Source: JARRKC01 sp037388505 (GTDB lineage: Bacteria > Acidobacteriota > UBA6911 > RPQK01 > JAPXNP01). Taken from it: a stretch of 64,000 nt of DNA. The notes under the pieces were generated by a model. The model was given only the letters and a program-made list of their open reading frames with translations. It was not told where the DNA came from and did not search any database. The position numbers and the translations under genes were made by a program. The DNA lies in contig JARRKC010000007.1 of NCBI GenBank assembly GCA_037388505.1, forward strand, positions 10,428 to 74,427, read 5' to 3'. Each line of letters starts with the position of its first letter. The first letter of the stretch is position 1. This document shows positions 1 to 8,373 of this stretch, in pieces.

Positions 1-1278
1 GCCGTCGAAGTAGCCGAGGTCGCCCATCCGATGCCGGACCTCGCCGGCCGGGGTCACGATCTTCGCCAGACGGTCCGCTTGGGGCCGGCGGAAATACTCC
101 TTCGAGACATTGGCACCCCAAACAACCAGTTCTCCGATGACATTGGACGGAAGCAGCAATGAGTCGGACCACTCCGGGACAGGGTCGTCGCTGATCCCGA
201 TGATGGCTGCCGAGACACCCGGGAGGGGCCTCCCGATGCAAACCCCTCTTCCTTCGTCCGTCCCGCCCAACCGATTGCGCTCTGCAAGAGAGATCGAAGA
301 GACCGGCAGGGCCTCCGTGGCGCCATAGGGGGTGAAGAAGGCGGCTTCGGAATTGAGCGATCTGGAGAAGCGCTCCGCAATCACCGGTGACACCGGCGCC
401 CCGGCCGAAAGAACGCGGCACAGTGAAGGGAAGCGCAGCTTCCGTTCCGCCGCATAGCGTCCCACTCGATCCAGCAGAGCCGGCGAGCCGAACATATGGG
501 TGATCCGAAGTTCGTCGATCAGCGAGACGATACGTCGGGGATCGACCGATCCCGGACGGGAAAAATCCATCTTCGGAAAGACGGTCGTCATGCGCAGAGC
601 GGGGTCGAAGAGGGCAAACAGAGGAAAGGTGGCCAGATCGACTTCACCCGCGTGGATGTCGAAGGCCCGGCGGAGGAGTTCCGCCTGCGCGGAAAACATC
701 CGGTGCGTGTAGATGACCCCCTTGGGAGGACCGGTGCTGCCGGAGGTGAAGACGATTGCCGCCATGTCGTCGCCCCGCAGCGCCACGGGCTGAAAACGCC
801 CGAGGCTCCTGCCGTCCTCGATTACACGGGCCAGAATGGAGCTCCCTGGAGGCCGACGCCGGCTCGTGCAGATCCATATCCGAACAGACCCCCGTCCCCA
901 TCCGAGTATTCGCGCCGCCCAAGCGGCTTTCGGAATCCCGATGAAGGCCTCCGGCTCGGCCTCGTCGATACAGCGCCGGAGATGATCCCTGCCGATCCCC
1001 GGGTCGACGAGCACGGGGATGGCACCCAGTTTGATCAAAGCGAAAGCCGCCACCACCATCTCGGGGCCGGGCGTCACCATGAGCACGACCCGGGTCCCCG
1101 CACCGATTCCGAGCCTGGACAGACCGGAGGCGCACCAATCGCTGCGGGCCTCCAGTTCAGCGTAGGTCAGGTTTCCACCCGGGCTGATCAGGGCGATCTG
1201 TTGCGGACTATCGACCGATCGGGCGGCGAGATGTCTGGCTATGCTCTGCGTCTGGCTGGAATCCGAACTATCCTCCAC
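1..1278 (-). CDS. oleC: OleC-like AMP-dependent ligase (beta-lactone synthetase), 3' end outside window
   Basis: This is a member of the AMP-forming acyl-CoA synthetase/luciferase superfamily, read from a GTG at 1278 that overlaps the oleB stop by 11 bp and has AAGGAG seven bases upstream. The first 426 codons are in the window; the C-terminal domain lies beyond the left edge. The nucleotide-binding loop FTSGSTGPPKG is at about residues 177-187 and a later GDLGYFDG motif, typical of the family, is at the truncated end. OleC proteins convert the 2-alkyl-3-hydroxy acid made by OleA and OleD into a beta-lactone with ATP. The assignment as OleC rather than a generic acyl-CoA ligase rests on its position directly after oleA and oleB. 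No oleD is in the window; it would be expected further left. Confidence 0.88.
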   Translation of the reverse strand, partial: MEDSSDSSQTQSIARHLAARSVDSPQQIALISPGGNLTYAELEARSDWCASGLSRLGIGAGTRVVLMVTPGPEMVVAAFALIKLGAIPVLVDPGIGRDHLRRCIDEAEPEAFIGIPKAAWAARILGWGRGSVRIWICTSRRRPPGSSILARVIEDGRSLGRFQPVALRGDDMAAIVFTSGSTGPPKGVIYTHRMFSAQAELLRRAFDIHAGEVDLATFPLFALFDPALRMTTVFPKMDFSRPGSVDPRRIVSLIDELRITHMFGSPALLDRVGRYAAERKLRFPSLCRVLSAGAPVSPVIAERFSRSLNSEAAFFTPYGATEALPVSSISLAERNRLGGTDEGRGVCIGRPLPGVSAAIIGISDDPVPEWSDSLLLPSNVIGELVVWGANVSKEYFRRPQADRLAKIVTPAGEVRHRMGDLGYFDG

Positions 1279-2191
1279 AGAGGAACTCCTTGATGAGAGG
1301 AATGGCATCGGTGGCAGCGTCCTCCAGAACATAGTGGCCGGCTGCCTCAAAACGATGCACCTCAGCGTGAGGGAAATGGTCCAGCCACCTTGAAAGAAAT
1401 GCCTGGTCAAAGACAAAGTCGCGTGTTCCCCAGCAGATCAGCACGGGGCGACTCCGAAGCTGCTTCAAACGATCTTCCGTCTCCGCCACCAGCGAGTACG
1501 CTGGATCGCCCCGCTGCAACGGAATATCTTGCACGAAGCGGGTCACAGCAGTCCGGTCACGAGCAGATGCATACGGTCCCAGGTACCCTTGGCGGATCTC
1601 GCGGCGCATACCCTTTGCACTGCCCAATCGGCACGCGCCCAGCGAGAACGCATTGAAGTAGGTCATGAAGAAAGCCGCCAATTGCGATCTACGGCAGAAA
1701 CGGATTGTCCAATGCAGGGACGCCCCTGACGGCACCAGGAATCCGGCGGTATTGAGAACCACCAGGCGGTCGATTCGCTCGGGATGACGGGCTGCCCAAG
1801 CCATCCCAATCAATCCGCCCCAATCGTGCAGAACCAGGCTCACCCGCCGTTCCAGACGCAGATGCTCGACAAAGGCCTCCAGATCGGCGACGCGTTGGAC
1901 CAGAGTGTAGGAATACCGCTCCTCACCGGGCTTCGACGACAAGCCGCAGCCGATATGGTCGGGAGCAAGGGCGCGACATTCTTGCCTCAGGGCTCCGACG
2001 AGGTCCCGATACATAAACGACCAGGAGGGGTTCCCGTGAAGCAGCAGCACAGGGTCCCCCGCCCCTTCGTCGAGGTAGTGCAGCCGCAAGCCTCCAAAGT
2101 CGAAGTAGTGCGATTCGAACGGGTAGAGGTGACGAATCCCTTTCAAGAAGGCAGGGCTGGTCGAATGCAACGGTCTCTTTTCGAAGGGCAT
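1268..2191 (-). CDS. oleB: OleB-like alpha/beta hydrolase (beta-lactone decarboxylase)
   Basis: A 307-residue alpha/beta-hydrolase of the haloalkane dehalogenase type. The HGNPSWS oxyanion-hole motif is at about residues 52-58, the nucleophile Asp at about 123 in HDWGG, the acid Asp near 258 in WGTRDF and the catalytic His near 286 in AAGHYV. In olefin clusters this fold acts as OleB, which decarboxylates the beta-lactone to the cis-alkene. The chosen start is the ATG at 2191; a TTG at 2209 that overlaps the oleA stop codon is an in-frame alternative adding six residues, and neither has a strong ribosome binding site. The oleA-B-C order and overlaps argue for OleB rather than a true haloalkane dehalogenase. 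Confidence 0.88.
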   Translation of the reverse strand: MPFEKRPLHSTSPAFLKGIRHLYPFESHYFDFGGLRLHYLDEGAGDPVLLLHGNPSWSFMYRDLVGALRQECRALAPDHIGCGLSSKPGEERYSYTLVQRVADLEAFVEHLRLERRVSLVLHDWGGLIGMAWAARHPERIDRLVVLNTAGFLVPSGASLHWTIRFCRRSQLAAFFMTYFNAFSLGACRLGSAKGMRREIRQGYLGPYASARDRTAVTRFVQDIPLQRGDPAYSLVAETEDRLKQLRSRPVLICWGTRDFVFDQAFLSRWLDHFPHAEVHRFEAAGHYVLEDAATDAIPLIKEFLCGG

Positions 2192-2205
2192 CCCCGAACG
2201 ACCGG

Positions 2206-3234
2206 TCAATACTCGAATGAAGCCAGGGCGGTGGTCACGCCGGCACTTCCCATGACGAGAAGCACGCGCATGCCCCTTTGCAGCAAACCCTCATCCTCGG
2301 CCACGGCCAGTCCCAGAGGAAGCGACGCAGAAACGGTGTTCCCGAATCGGTCGTGCGTTTCGAAGACGCGGGCGGTATCCAGTCCCATGAGCTTGGCCGC
2401 TTTCATGGTCGAGGCCACGCTCACCGCGTGGCCGATGATGATGTCATAGGCCAGCGAAGTCAGGCTCTGGTTCTCTTTGAAATGGGTGACCAGCTTGCGA
2501 ACCGTGAACGACAGGAGCTCTGCCGGAGCGGTGAAGAAAGACATCGGCTTCATGCGCTCACCGTTGGGTGAGAAATCTCCGGCGTTCGGCAAAGCGATCT
2601 TGCAGAGAGAGTGCTTGTCGCCCCAGGTCTTGAAGGTGAACTCCGAGTCATCCTCTTCTTTCGCAGTGACGACGGTCGCGGTGGCCGCCTCCCCGATCGT
2701 GAATGCCGAGAAGGAATTCTCGAGGTCTTCTGCATTGTAGATGTCGAAATTCGCGTACTCGCGGAAGTTGAATTCGCAATTGAGGATCATCACCCTCTTG
2801 TACATCTTCTGCGCCAGAAAGCTGCGCGCGATGGAGAGGCTGCGGATCCAGCTCGCACAAGCATCCAAAACGTCAAAACAAGTTGCCGACCGCAATCGCA
2901 ACTCACTCTGAAAGAGGTTGGCCGTCGCCGGCTCAACCCAGCCGCGACCGACTCCTGCATAGATCAACAGATCAATGTCCTCCGGCTGCAGGCCGGCCTT
3001 CTCGAGAGCGCGTCGACCGGCTTCGACAGCAAAGGTCAGCGCCTTCTCGCCGTTGTTGCGATGGAACCGATACTGGGTACCCGACATCCGGAAGAACCGA
3101 CGAATCCTCTCCTCGAAGGATACAAGATCGGAACTCGACAAGTGCTCCTTATTCCGCTCGAGAATCTCCGCGATCAATTCATCATTGCTCACCCTGCGAG
3201 TGGGAAGAGCGTAACCAATACTCTCAATCTTCAT
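2206..3234 (-). CDS. oleA: OleA-like thiolase (acyl-CoA head-to-head condensation)
   Basis: A 342-residue thiolase-superfamily enzyme related to 3-oxoacyl-ACP synthase III. OleA joins two fatty acyl-CoAs in a non-decarboxylative Claisen condensation, giving a 2-alkyl-3-keto acid. The nucleophile is Cys126 in DVLDACASW, the His lies in IIGHAVS and the Asn in RFGNTVSASLP, which gives the Cys-His-Asn triad. Glu101 about 25 residues before the Cys fits the position of the extra catalytic glutamate known in OleA. The start is the ATG at 3234, where MKIESIGYALP matches the family N-terminus; a GTG at 3333 would add 33 unlikely residues. It is the first gene of a tightly coupled minus-strand operon. 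Confidence 0.9.
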   Translation of the reverse strand: MKIESIGYALPTRRVSNDELIAEILERNKEHLSSSDLVSFEERIRRFFRMSGTQYRFHRNNGEKALTFAVEAGRRALEKAGLQPEDIDLLIYAGVGRGWVEPATANLFQSELRLRSATCFDVLDACASWIRSLSIARSFLAQKMYKRVMILNCEFNFREYANFDIYNAEDLENSFSAFTIGEAATATVVTAKEEDDSEFTFKTWGDKHSLCKIALPNAGDFSPNGERMKPMSFFTAPAELLSFTVRKLVTHFKENQSLTSLAYDIIIGHAVSVASTMKAAKLMGLDTARVFETHDRFGNTVSASLPLGLAVAEDEGLLQRGMRVLLVMGSAGVTTALASFEY

Positions 3235-3589
3235 CTGCCGAGTCCCCAACACCACTCCGGAAACACAGGGCGGCACAGCCCACCTCGGACTCCACCCGTG
3301 GAGATCCCGTCCGGACCGGTCGAGAAAAGCCACCGGCAGCTTACCAAGAGTGCCCGGTGGCGATCAAACGTGTAAGGATACCATCCTTTGTTCCGGTTCT
3401 TGCACCCCGCATTATGAGCCTGCCAGGTGAGACTGTAAACTCGGGGCGTGACTCGGTGTTAAGGAATTGCTAAAGTTGCTGACGCCTGTATATCGCGAGC
3501 GGGGCGGCGTTCCGCGGTAGCGGAGGATCGACTATCCGGCACCGTGACTTTCGCAGTGCAGAGTTCAACTGAGCTGGAGGAGCATTTCT
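3235..3589. other. Divergent intergenic region between oleA and the MocA-like gene
   Basis: This 355 bp stretch must hold promoters for both directions. An 8 bp inverted repeat, GCCACCGG at 3329-3336 with CCGGTGGC at 3354-3361, lies about 95-130 bp upstream of the oleA start and could be part of its leader or an operator. No convincing -35/-10 pair or gene was recognised. Confidence 0.4.
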
Positions 3590-4933
3590 ATGAACAGCAA
3601 ATCCCTTTCCCGTCGACAGTTCATCCAACAGGCTGGAATCGGCGCCGGTGTCACGGCAGTATCGACCCGATCCTCGATTGGTGCCTCCATCCAGGGTGCC
3701 AATGACAGAATCGGTGTTGGCTTCATCGGTTTCGGCATCCGCGGGCCCTTCCTTTTGAGGGCCGTTGAGCCGATCCCTGACGCGGAGATCCGGGCCTGCT
3801 GCGACCTGTACGACGGACACTTCGAGGGCATCAAGGAACTCGGACATCCCAACGTGAGCACAACGAGGCGCTACGAGGACGTCCTCGCCGACAAGGACAT
3901 CGACGTCGTCATCGTGGCCACCCCGGACCACTGGCACAAAAAGATCGTCCTCGACAGCCTCTCCGCCGGAAAGGACGTGTACATCGAGAAACCGATGACT
4001 CACCGTTGGCAGGATGCCGCAGAATTCGTCGACGCCGTCAAGCGAACCGGACGCATACTGCAGGTCGGCAGCCAGCAGGCCAGCAACCCGGCCAATGAGC
4101 AGGCCATCGAGATGATCCGTTCGGGCAAACTCGGCAACATCACCTATTTGAGTGCCGCTATCCTTCGCAACACTCCGACCGGCGCCTGGTACTACCCCAT
4201 CCCTCCCGATGCCAACGAAGAAACGGTCGACTGGAAACGCTTCATCGGAGACACTCCCTGGCACGATTTCGACCTCGATCGGTTCTTCCAGTGGCGGCTC
4301 TATTGGGAGTATTCGGGGGGTCTCCCGACGGATCTCTTCGTGCACATGATCACGTTGACCCACACCCTGATGGACGTTCGCGTACCGAAGCGAGTGATTT
4401 CCATGGGCGGCATCTACAACTGGAAGGACCGTCGTGAGGTGCCCGATCACCTGTCGGCGTTGGTGGAATATGACAAGGGGTTCGTTCTGGCCTTGAATTC
4501 CAGCGCCAACACCGCTCACCGGGTGCCCTTCCTGACCATCATGGGAACGGAGGGAGCCATCGAGTTCCAGGAGAATGGAACGGGCTTCACGTACTATAGC
4601 GAACCGATCCGTGACAGCTATTGGTACTCGACTTTGGGATGGCCCAAAGAGACGCGACTCGCCTACTACGAAGCCCACGACATCGATCCTGCAACTAACC
4701 GTCCCCGGAATGCGCCATCGGGCGCGAAGCCGGAGACGATCAAAGTCGAAGGCGATAACCTCGGGGCCCATATGAAGAACTTCTTCAACTATGTCCGAGA
4801 ACACAAACAGCCCTTCGAAGATGCTCTGTTCGGTGGGCAGTGTGCCACGGTCGGCCATATGACGAATATCTCGTACCGGGAGGGAAAGCCGGTCATTTGG
4901 GACAAGGACCAGGACAAAGTGGTCGTCGTTTGA
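3590..4933 (+). CDS. Gfo/Idh/MocA-family oxidoreductase with TAT signal
   Basis: A 447-residue NAD(P)-dependent sugar oxidoreductase-like protein. The N-terminus has a twin-arginine motif, SRRQFIQQAG, followed by a hydrophobic stretch, so it is probably exported folded with its cofactor to the periplasm. A Rossmann motif, VGFIGFGIRGP, follows, and the EKPMTHRW motif near residue 138 carries the conserved EKP lysine of the family. The C-terminal half is the alpha/beta substrate-binding domain. GGAGGAG sits seven bases before the ATG. Substrate cannot be read from sequence; exported members are common in Acidobacteriota, Planctomycetota and Verrucomicrobiota, where they are usually linked to carbohydrate use. 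Confidence 0.9.
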   Translation: MNSKSLSRRQFIQQAGIGAGVTAVSTRSSIGASIQGANDRIGVGFIGFGIRGPFLLRAVEPIPDAEIRACCDLYDGHFEGIKELGHPNVSTTRRYEDVLADKDIDVVIVATPDHWHKKIVLDSLSAGKDVYIEKPMTHRWQDAAEFVDAVKRTGRILQVGSQQASNPANEQAIEMIRSGKLGNITYLSAAILRNTPTGAWYYPIPPDANEETVDWKRFIGDTPWHDFDLDRFFQWRLYWEYSGGLPTDLFVHMITLTHTLMDVRVPKRVISMGGIYNWKDRREVPDHLSALVEYDKGFVLALNSSANTAHRVPFLTIMGTEGAIEFQENGTGFTYYSEPIRDSYWYSTLGWPKETRLAYYEAHDIDPATNRPRNAPSGAKPETIKVEGDNLGAHMKNFFNYVREHKQPFEDALFGGQCATVGHMTNISYREGKPVIWDKDQDKVVVV

Positions 4934-5120
4934 TCCGGTAAGGGAAGAGCTCCGCCTCGGATGCACCTTTTCGTCCGAGCGGTGGCTCGTGAGATCGCCG
5001 AGTTGCTGAAGAGAAACTGAATTCCTGTCCACTTTCGAGGGCTGGGCGACTAGAATAGCGTTCAGAGACACGGAACAACGAGCCCGAATTTCTCGCCGGG
5101 GTTCGAAAGGAGGAAGTGAG

Positions 5121-5564
5121 ATGAGGGGCAGTCTTTATCTTCTTCTCGGTGCCATCGCGACTCTCATGGCTTGCGGCAGCAATACCTCCTCTTCGGTCTT
5201 TCTGCCGAAGGGTGATGTGGAGGCTGGACGAGCCGTCTTCTCCCAGTTCGAATGCTACACGTGCCATGAGGTCAAGGGGGATAGTTTTCCTGCACCGACG
5301 GTCATCACACCGACCTACGTGGCGCTTGGCACGGGTCAAGGCGCAAGGTCACGCGGTTTTCTGGTCGAATCGATTATCGCGCCTTCGCACGAGTTCGCGA
5401 CTCCAAGACCTCCCGACGGGATGACGGCCGGGGATGTCAACATCATGAGCGGCAAGGCTTCGCGGATGACGAACTTCTCCGACCGGATGACCGTCAAGCA
5501 GTTGCTCGACGTGACCACGTACCTGGAGTCTCTCCAGGGGAACTCGCGCGCCGGCAGCGAGTGA
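5121..5564 (+). CDS. Monoheme cytochrome c lipoprotein
   Basis: A 147-residue exported protein with a lipoprotein signal ending in LMAC, so Cys18 is the probable lipidated residue. One heme c attachment motif, CYTCH, lies near residue 50, and a candidate methionine ligand lies in the SRMTNFSDRM region near the C-terminus. The domain resembles class I cytochrome c, probably carrying electrons in the periplasm on the outer face of the inner membrane or on the outer membrane. A clean AAGGAGG precedes the ATG. It is flanked by the MocA-type oxidoreductase and an aminotransferase on the same strand, which could place it in the same transcript, but no functional link can be shown. Confidence 0.85.
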   Translation: MRGSLYLLLGAIATLMACGSNTSSSVFLPKGDVEAGRAVFSQFECYTCHEVKGDSFPAPTVITPTYVALGTGQGARSRGFLVESIIAPSHEFATPRPPDGMTAGDVNIMSGKASRMTNFSDRMTVKQLLDVTTYLESLQGNSRAGSE

Positions 5565-5622
5565 ACCGGGGGTTCCAAACAGAGAGTGTTGAAAGCGGCC
5601 GGCGTTTGTGAAAGGGACTATC

Positions 5623-6873
5623 ATGACTGATCTCGAACCGTCTGCCGCGGTGGCGCCCTCGTCCGATCTCGAGGAGTGCCGGCAGGACTTTCCCTCACTG
5701 AATCGTGTCCTCGGTGGACGGCGGCTCGCCTACTTCGACGGACCTGGGGGCTCACAAGTCCCCCGTCCTGTGATCGAGGCGATCAGCCGCTACTACGCAA
5801 CCTGCAACGCCAACACACACGGAATGTTCATGACCAGCCGGGAATCCGACGATCTTCTCGAAGAGGTCCGGCGAAACTGTGCCGTCTTTCTCAACGCGGA
5901 AAGCTCCGAAACCATATCGTTCGGGGCCAACATGACGACACTCAACTTCATGCTCAGCCGCGCCTTGGGCCGATCCTTCCAGCCGGGCGACGAGATCTTG
6001 ATCACCCAGCTGGATCATGAGGCGAACCGAGGTCCCTGGCTGAGGCTGCGCGAATCGGGCTTGCGGGTGCGAGAAGTCCGGATGCAACCGGACGGGACCC
6101 TCGATTACGACGAGTTCGCCCGCAAGATCAACGAGCGAACACGCCTGGTGGCGATTGGATGGGCGTCGAACGCGCTCGGAACGGTCAACGATATTCCTCT
6201 GATCCGCCGGATCAGCCGTGAAGCTGGAGCGCTTCTGTTGATCGATGCCGTCCACTATGCACCTCACTTTTGCATCGATGTTCGCGAAATTGGTGCAGAT
6301 TTCCTGCTGTGCTCGGCCTACAAATTCTACGGACCTCACGTCGGGATCCTCTACTCGAGGCCGAATCTTCTCGCCCAATTGGATACCGACCGGCTCTGCA
6401 CGCAGGACGGCGTTCCTCCTTATCGGATCGAAACCGGGACGTTGAATCATGCCGCAATTGCCGGCGTTGGAGCGGCGGTTGCGTATCTCGCTTCCCGGGG
6501 TACCGGCACCGACCTTCGGGCCGGCGTCGAATCCGGGATGGCCAAGGTCACACAACACGAGCAAAGGCATGCCCGCCGGCTTTTCGATGAACTCGCCAAC
6601 CTGCCGTTCATCGAACTTTACGGACCTGCTTTCGACTCCAAGAGACGCGCCCCTACGCTTTCCTTTACGGTGGAGGGACGGACTCCCCGGGAAGTAGCCG
6701 GCCGGCTGGCGGAACGGGGGCTGCTGGTCTGGGACGGAGATTTCTATGCGGCTCGTGCCGTCGAGATTCTCGGCCTGGCCGACCGTGGCGGACTGGTGCG
6801 CGTCGGGATGTCGATGTACACGACCGCCGAAGAGGTCGATCGTCTGGTCGAGGCACTCAGAGAGCTCCAGTAA
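5623..6873 (+). CDS. Cysteine desulfurase-like class V aminotransferase
   Basis: A 416-residue PLP-dependent enzyme of the aminotransferase class V fold, resembling the cysteine desulfurase-like branch that is distinct from IscS and SufS. The PLP lysine is in the CSAYKFYGPHVG motif and the cofactor-contacting Asp and His are in the LLIDAVHYAPH segment. No cysteine-bearing active-site loop of the IscS type was identified, so desulfurase activity is not established. The start is the ATG at 5623 with AAAGGGA five bases upstream; an upstream GTG at 5608 lacks such a site. It follows the cytochrome gene by 58 bp. Confidence 0.85.
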   Translation: MTDLEPSAAVAPSSDLEECRQDFPSLNRVLGGRRLAYFDGPGGSQVPRPVIEAISRYYATCNANTHGMFMTSRESDDLLEEVRRNCAVFLNAESSETISFGANMTTLNFMLSRALGRSFQPGDEILITQLDHEANRGPWLRLRESGLRVREVRMQPDGTLDYDEFARKINERTRLVAIGWASNALGTVNDIPLIRRISREAGALLLIDAVHYAPHFCIDVREIGADFLLCSAYKFYGPHVGILYSRPNLLAQLDTDRLCTQDGVPPYRIETGTLNHAAIAGVGAAVAYLASRGTGTDLRAGVESGMAKVTQHEQRHARRLFDELANLPFIELYGPAFDSKRRAPTLSFTVEGRTPREVAGRLAERGLLVWDGDFYAARAVEILGLADRGGLVRVGMSMYTTAEEVDRLVEALRELQ

Positions 6874-6929
6874 CCCACCGCTCGGAATCCGGGGAAGTGT
6901 CGCCCAGAGGATCGGAGCCCCGATTTGGT

Positions 6930-7048
6930 CTGCCGCCCGGCAGCGGCGCCTGACCTCGGCAACTCGATCTCGCGCAAAGCCGCAGCGCACGCAAAGGATG
7001 TCTTTGTTTTTGAGCCCTTGGCGTCCGTAGCGGCTTGGCGTGAAATCG
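6930..7048. repeat. Dispersed repeat family 2, copy 1 (CGCAAAG hairpin)
   Basis: An imperfect palindrome lies between the convergent aminotransferase and TraB-like genes. The left arm (about 6966-6997) reads GATCTCGCGCAAAGCCGC at its start, and the right arm (about 7016-7047) is its imperfect reverse complement, GCGGCTTGGCGTGAAATC at its end. The same sequence, including the flanking CGGCAACTCGATCTCGCGC block, recurs in inverse orientation at 21145-21285. It could fold as a long hairpin in RNA. Confidence 0.7.
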
Positions 7049-7167
7049 CTTCTGCAGGTCTCGACGGCCAAATGTCAAGGTCGAGGCAGGGGCCAAAGGA
7101 TTTCGGCAACACGCCCGCGGAACCCGGAGCTTCAGCCAAATCCGGAGGACCAGACAGGCCGACGGGC

Positions 7168-8373
7168 TTAGCCGAACAGGCGGGCGGCGATCCAACTGCC
7201 GGCCAGGAAAGTGCCCAGCATGCTTCCGAGATTGGAGAAGACCACGACCAGCAGGATCCTGCTGACAGGGTTGGACCAGAATCCCCGGACCGAGTTGATG
7301 GCCTCGGGCAGATCCTCGAGATCCTGGACGGTCGGCTTCTTCACGATGGCCTGGACCAGACCACTGACCCAGCCGGCCGCGATCATCGGATTCAAGCTCG
7401 TCAACGGCGCTGCCAGGAATGCCGACAGGATAGTGATCGGATGCCCCAGCGCGACGGCGGCACCCAGGGCAGAGAGGATCCCGTTGACCAGAAACCAGAT
7501 GTAGATCGAATCGATCGACCTCTCGGCTCCACCAGTCAAAAAGGCATAGACGAACAGCGCCAGGATGAGTCCGGGAATGGCCCATTTCAAGATTCGTCCC
7601 GTGATCGATGGTCGCGGGACCGATTCGAGGGGCGTCAGGTCATGGTCCGTGGTCAACGAACGTTCGATTCCCTGCACGTGGCCTGCCCCGACGACGGCGA
7701 CCAGCCTGCTTCCGGGTGCCCGACGGATCTTCTGGGACAGGTAAATGTCCCTTTCGTCGATCAGCGGGACCTTCATTGCGGGGAATTCGCGAGCCAGCAT
7801 ATCCAGAACATCGCCCAGCTTCTCCTGATTCTTCAGCTCCTCAACCATTTTCTCGTCGACCTCTTCGGTCACGAAGAGGCTGGCCATCAGCTGTCCGACA
7901 ACCTTGATCCGTTCGATCAGACCGAAATTTCCCCAGGTACGCTTCAGCGTAATTTGGATGTCACGGTCTGCCAGCACGAGCTGCGCTCCGACGTCCTCGG
8001 CCGCTTTGACACCCTCCAGAAGTTCCGCGCCCGGCATGACTCCAAGCTTCTTGCCGATCTTGCGCTGAAAGGCCGTCATGATGAGGGAGCTCAACAGCAG
8101 CATCGCCTTTCCCTTGCGGATGACCTGAGAGATGTTGGTTCGCTTCCAACGGCCCAGATCGGTCAGATTCTGATAACGACCCTCGTCCAGTTCAACGCAC
8201 ACGGAGTCGGGGCGCACCGCTTCGATGGTCTTGCGAACGTCCTCGACGCTTTCACGCGATACGTGAGCGGTCCCGACCAGGAAGATCTCCCGGTCGCCCA
8301 GCTCGATCCGTCTGACCGAAGATGGAAGTTCGGGTGTCTGGTCTTCCGTGGGCGCAAGCGGTGCATCACTCAT
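7168..8373 (-). CDS. TraB/PrgY (GumN-like) family membrane protein
   Basis: A 401-residue protein with an N-terminal TraB domain: the LVGTAHVSRESV motif near the N-terminus carries the conserved GTAH, VCVELDEGR follows, and GAGHVQGI with the second conserved histidine lies near residue 215. The last 150 residues hold several hydrophobic segments, so the protein is membrane-bound. The family is proposed to be a Tiki-like metalloprotease group; PrgY degrades or binds a peptide pheromone. The ATG at 8373 overlaps the stop of the upstream oxidoreductase as ATGA and has GGAG six bases upstream, so the two are translationally coupled. Confidence 0.85.
   Translation of the reverse strand: MSDAPLAPTEDQTPELPSSVRRIELGDREIFLVGTAHVSRESVEDVRKTIEAVRPDSVCVELDEGRYQNLTDLGRWKRTNISQVIRKGKAMLLLSSLIMTAFQRKIGKKLGVMPGAELLEGVKAAEDVGAQLVLADRDIQITLKRTWGNFGLIERIKVVGQLMASLFVTEEVDEKMVEELKNQEKLGDVLDMLAREFPAMKVPLIDERDIYLSQKIRRAPGSRLVAVVGAGHVQGIERSLTTDHDLTPLESVPRPSITGRILKWAIPGLILALFVYAFLTGGAERSIDSIYIWFLVNGILSALGAAVALGHPITILSAFLAAPLTSLNPMIAAGWVSGLVQAIVKKPTVQDLEDLPEAINSVRGFWSNPVSRILLVVVFSNLGSMLGTFLAGSWIAARLFG

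Noticed and set aside
1200..1278. A frameshift at the start of oleC
   Set aside because: It seemed to be out of frame at first, but a careful reading of 1201-1230 gives an uninterrupted frame from GTG 1278 through the AMP-binding motif.
3470..5071. A 533-codon minus-strand open frame across the MocA-like gene
   Set aside because: It is the antisense of a gene with strong family motifs; it has no domain, start signal or coding composition of its own.
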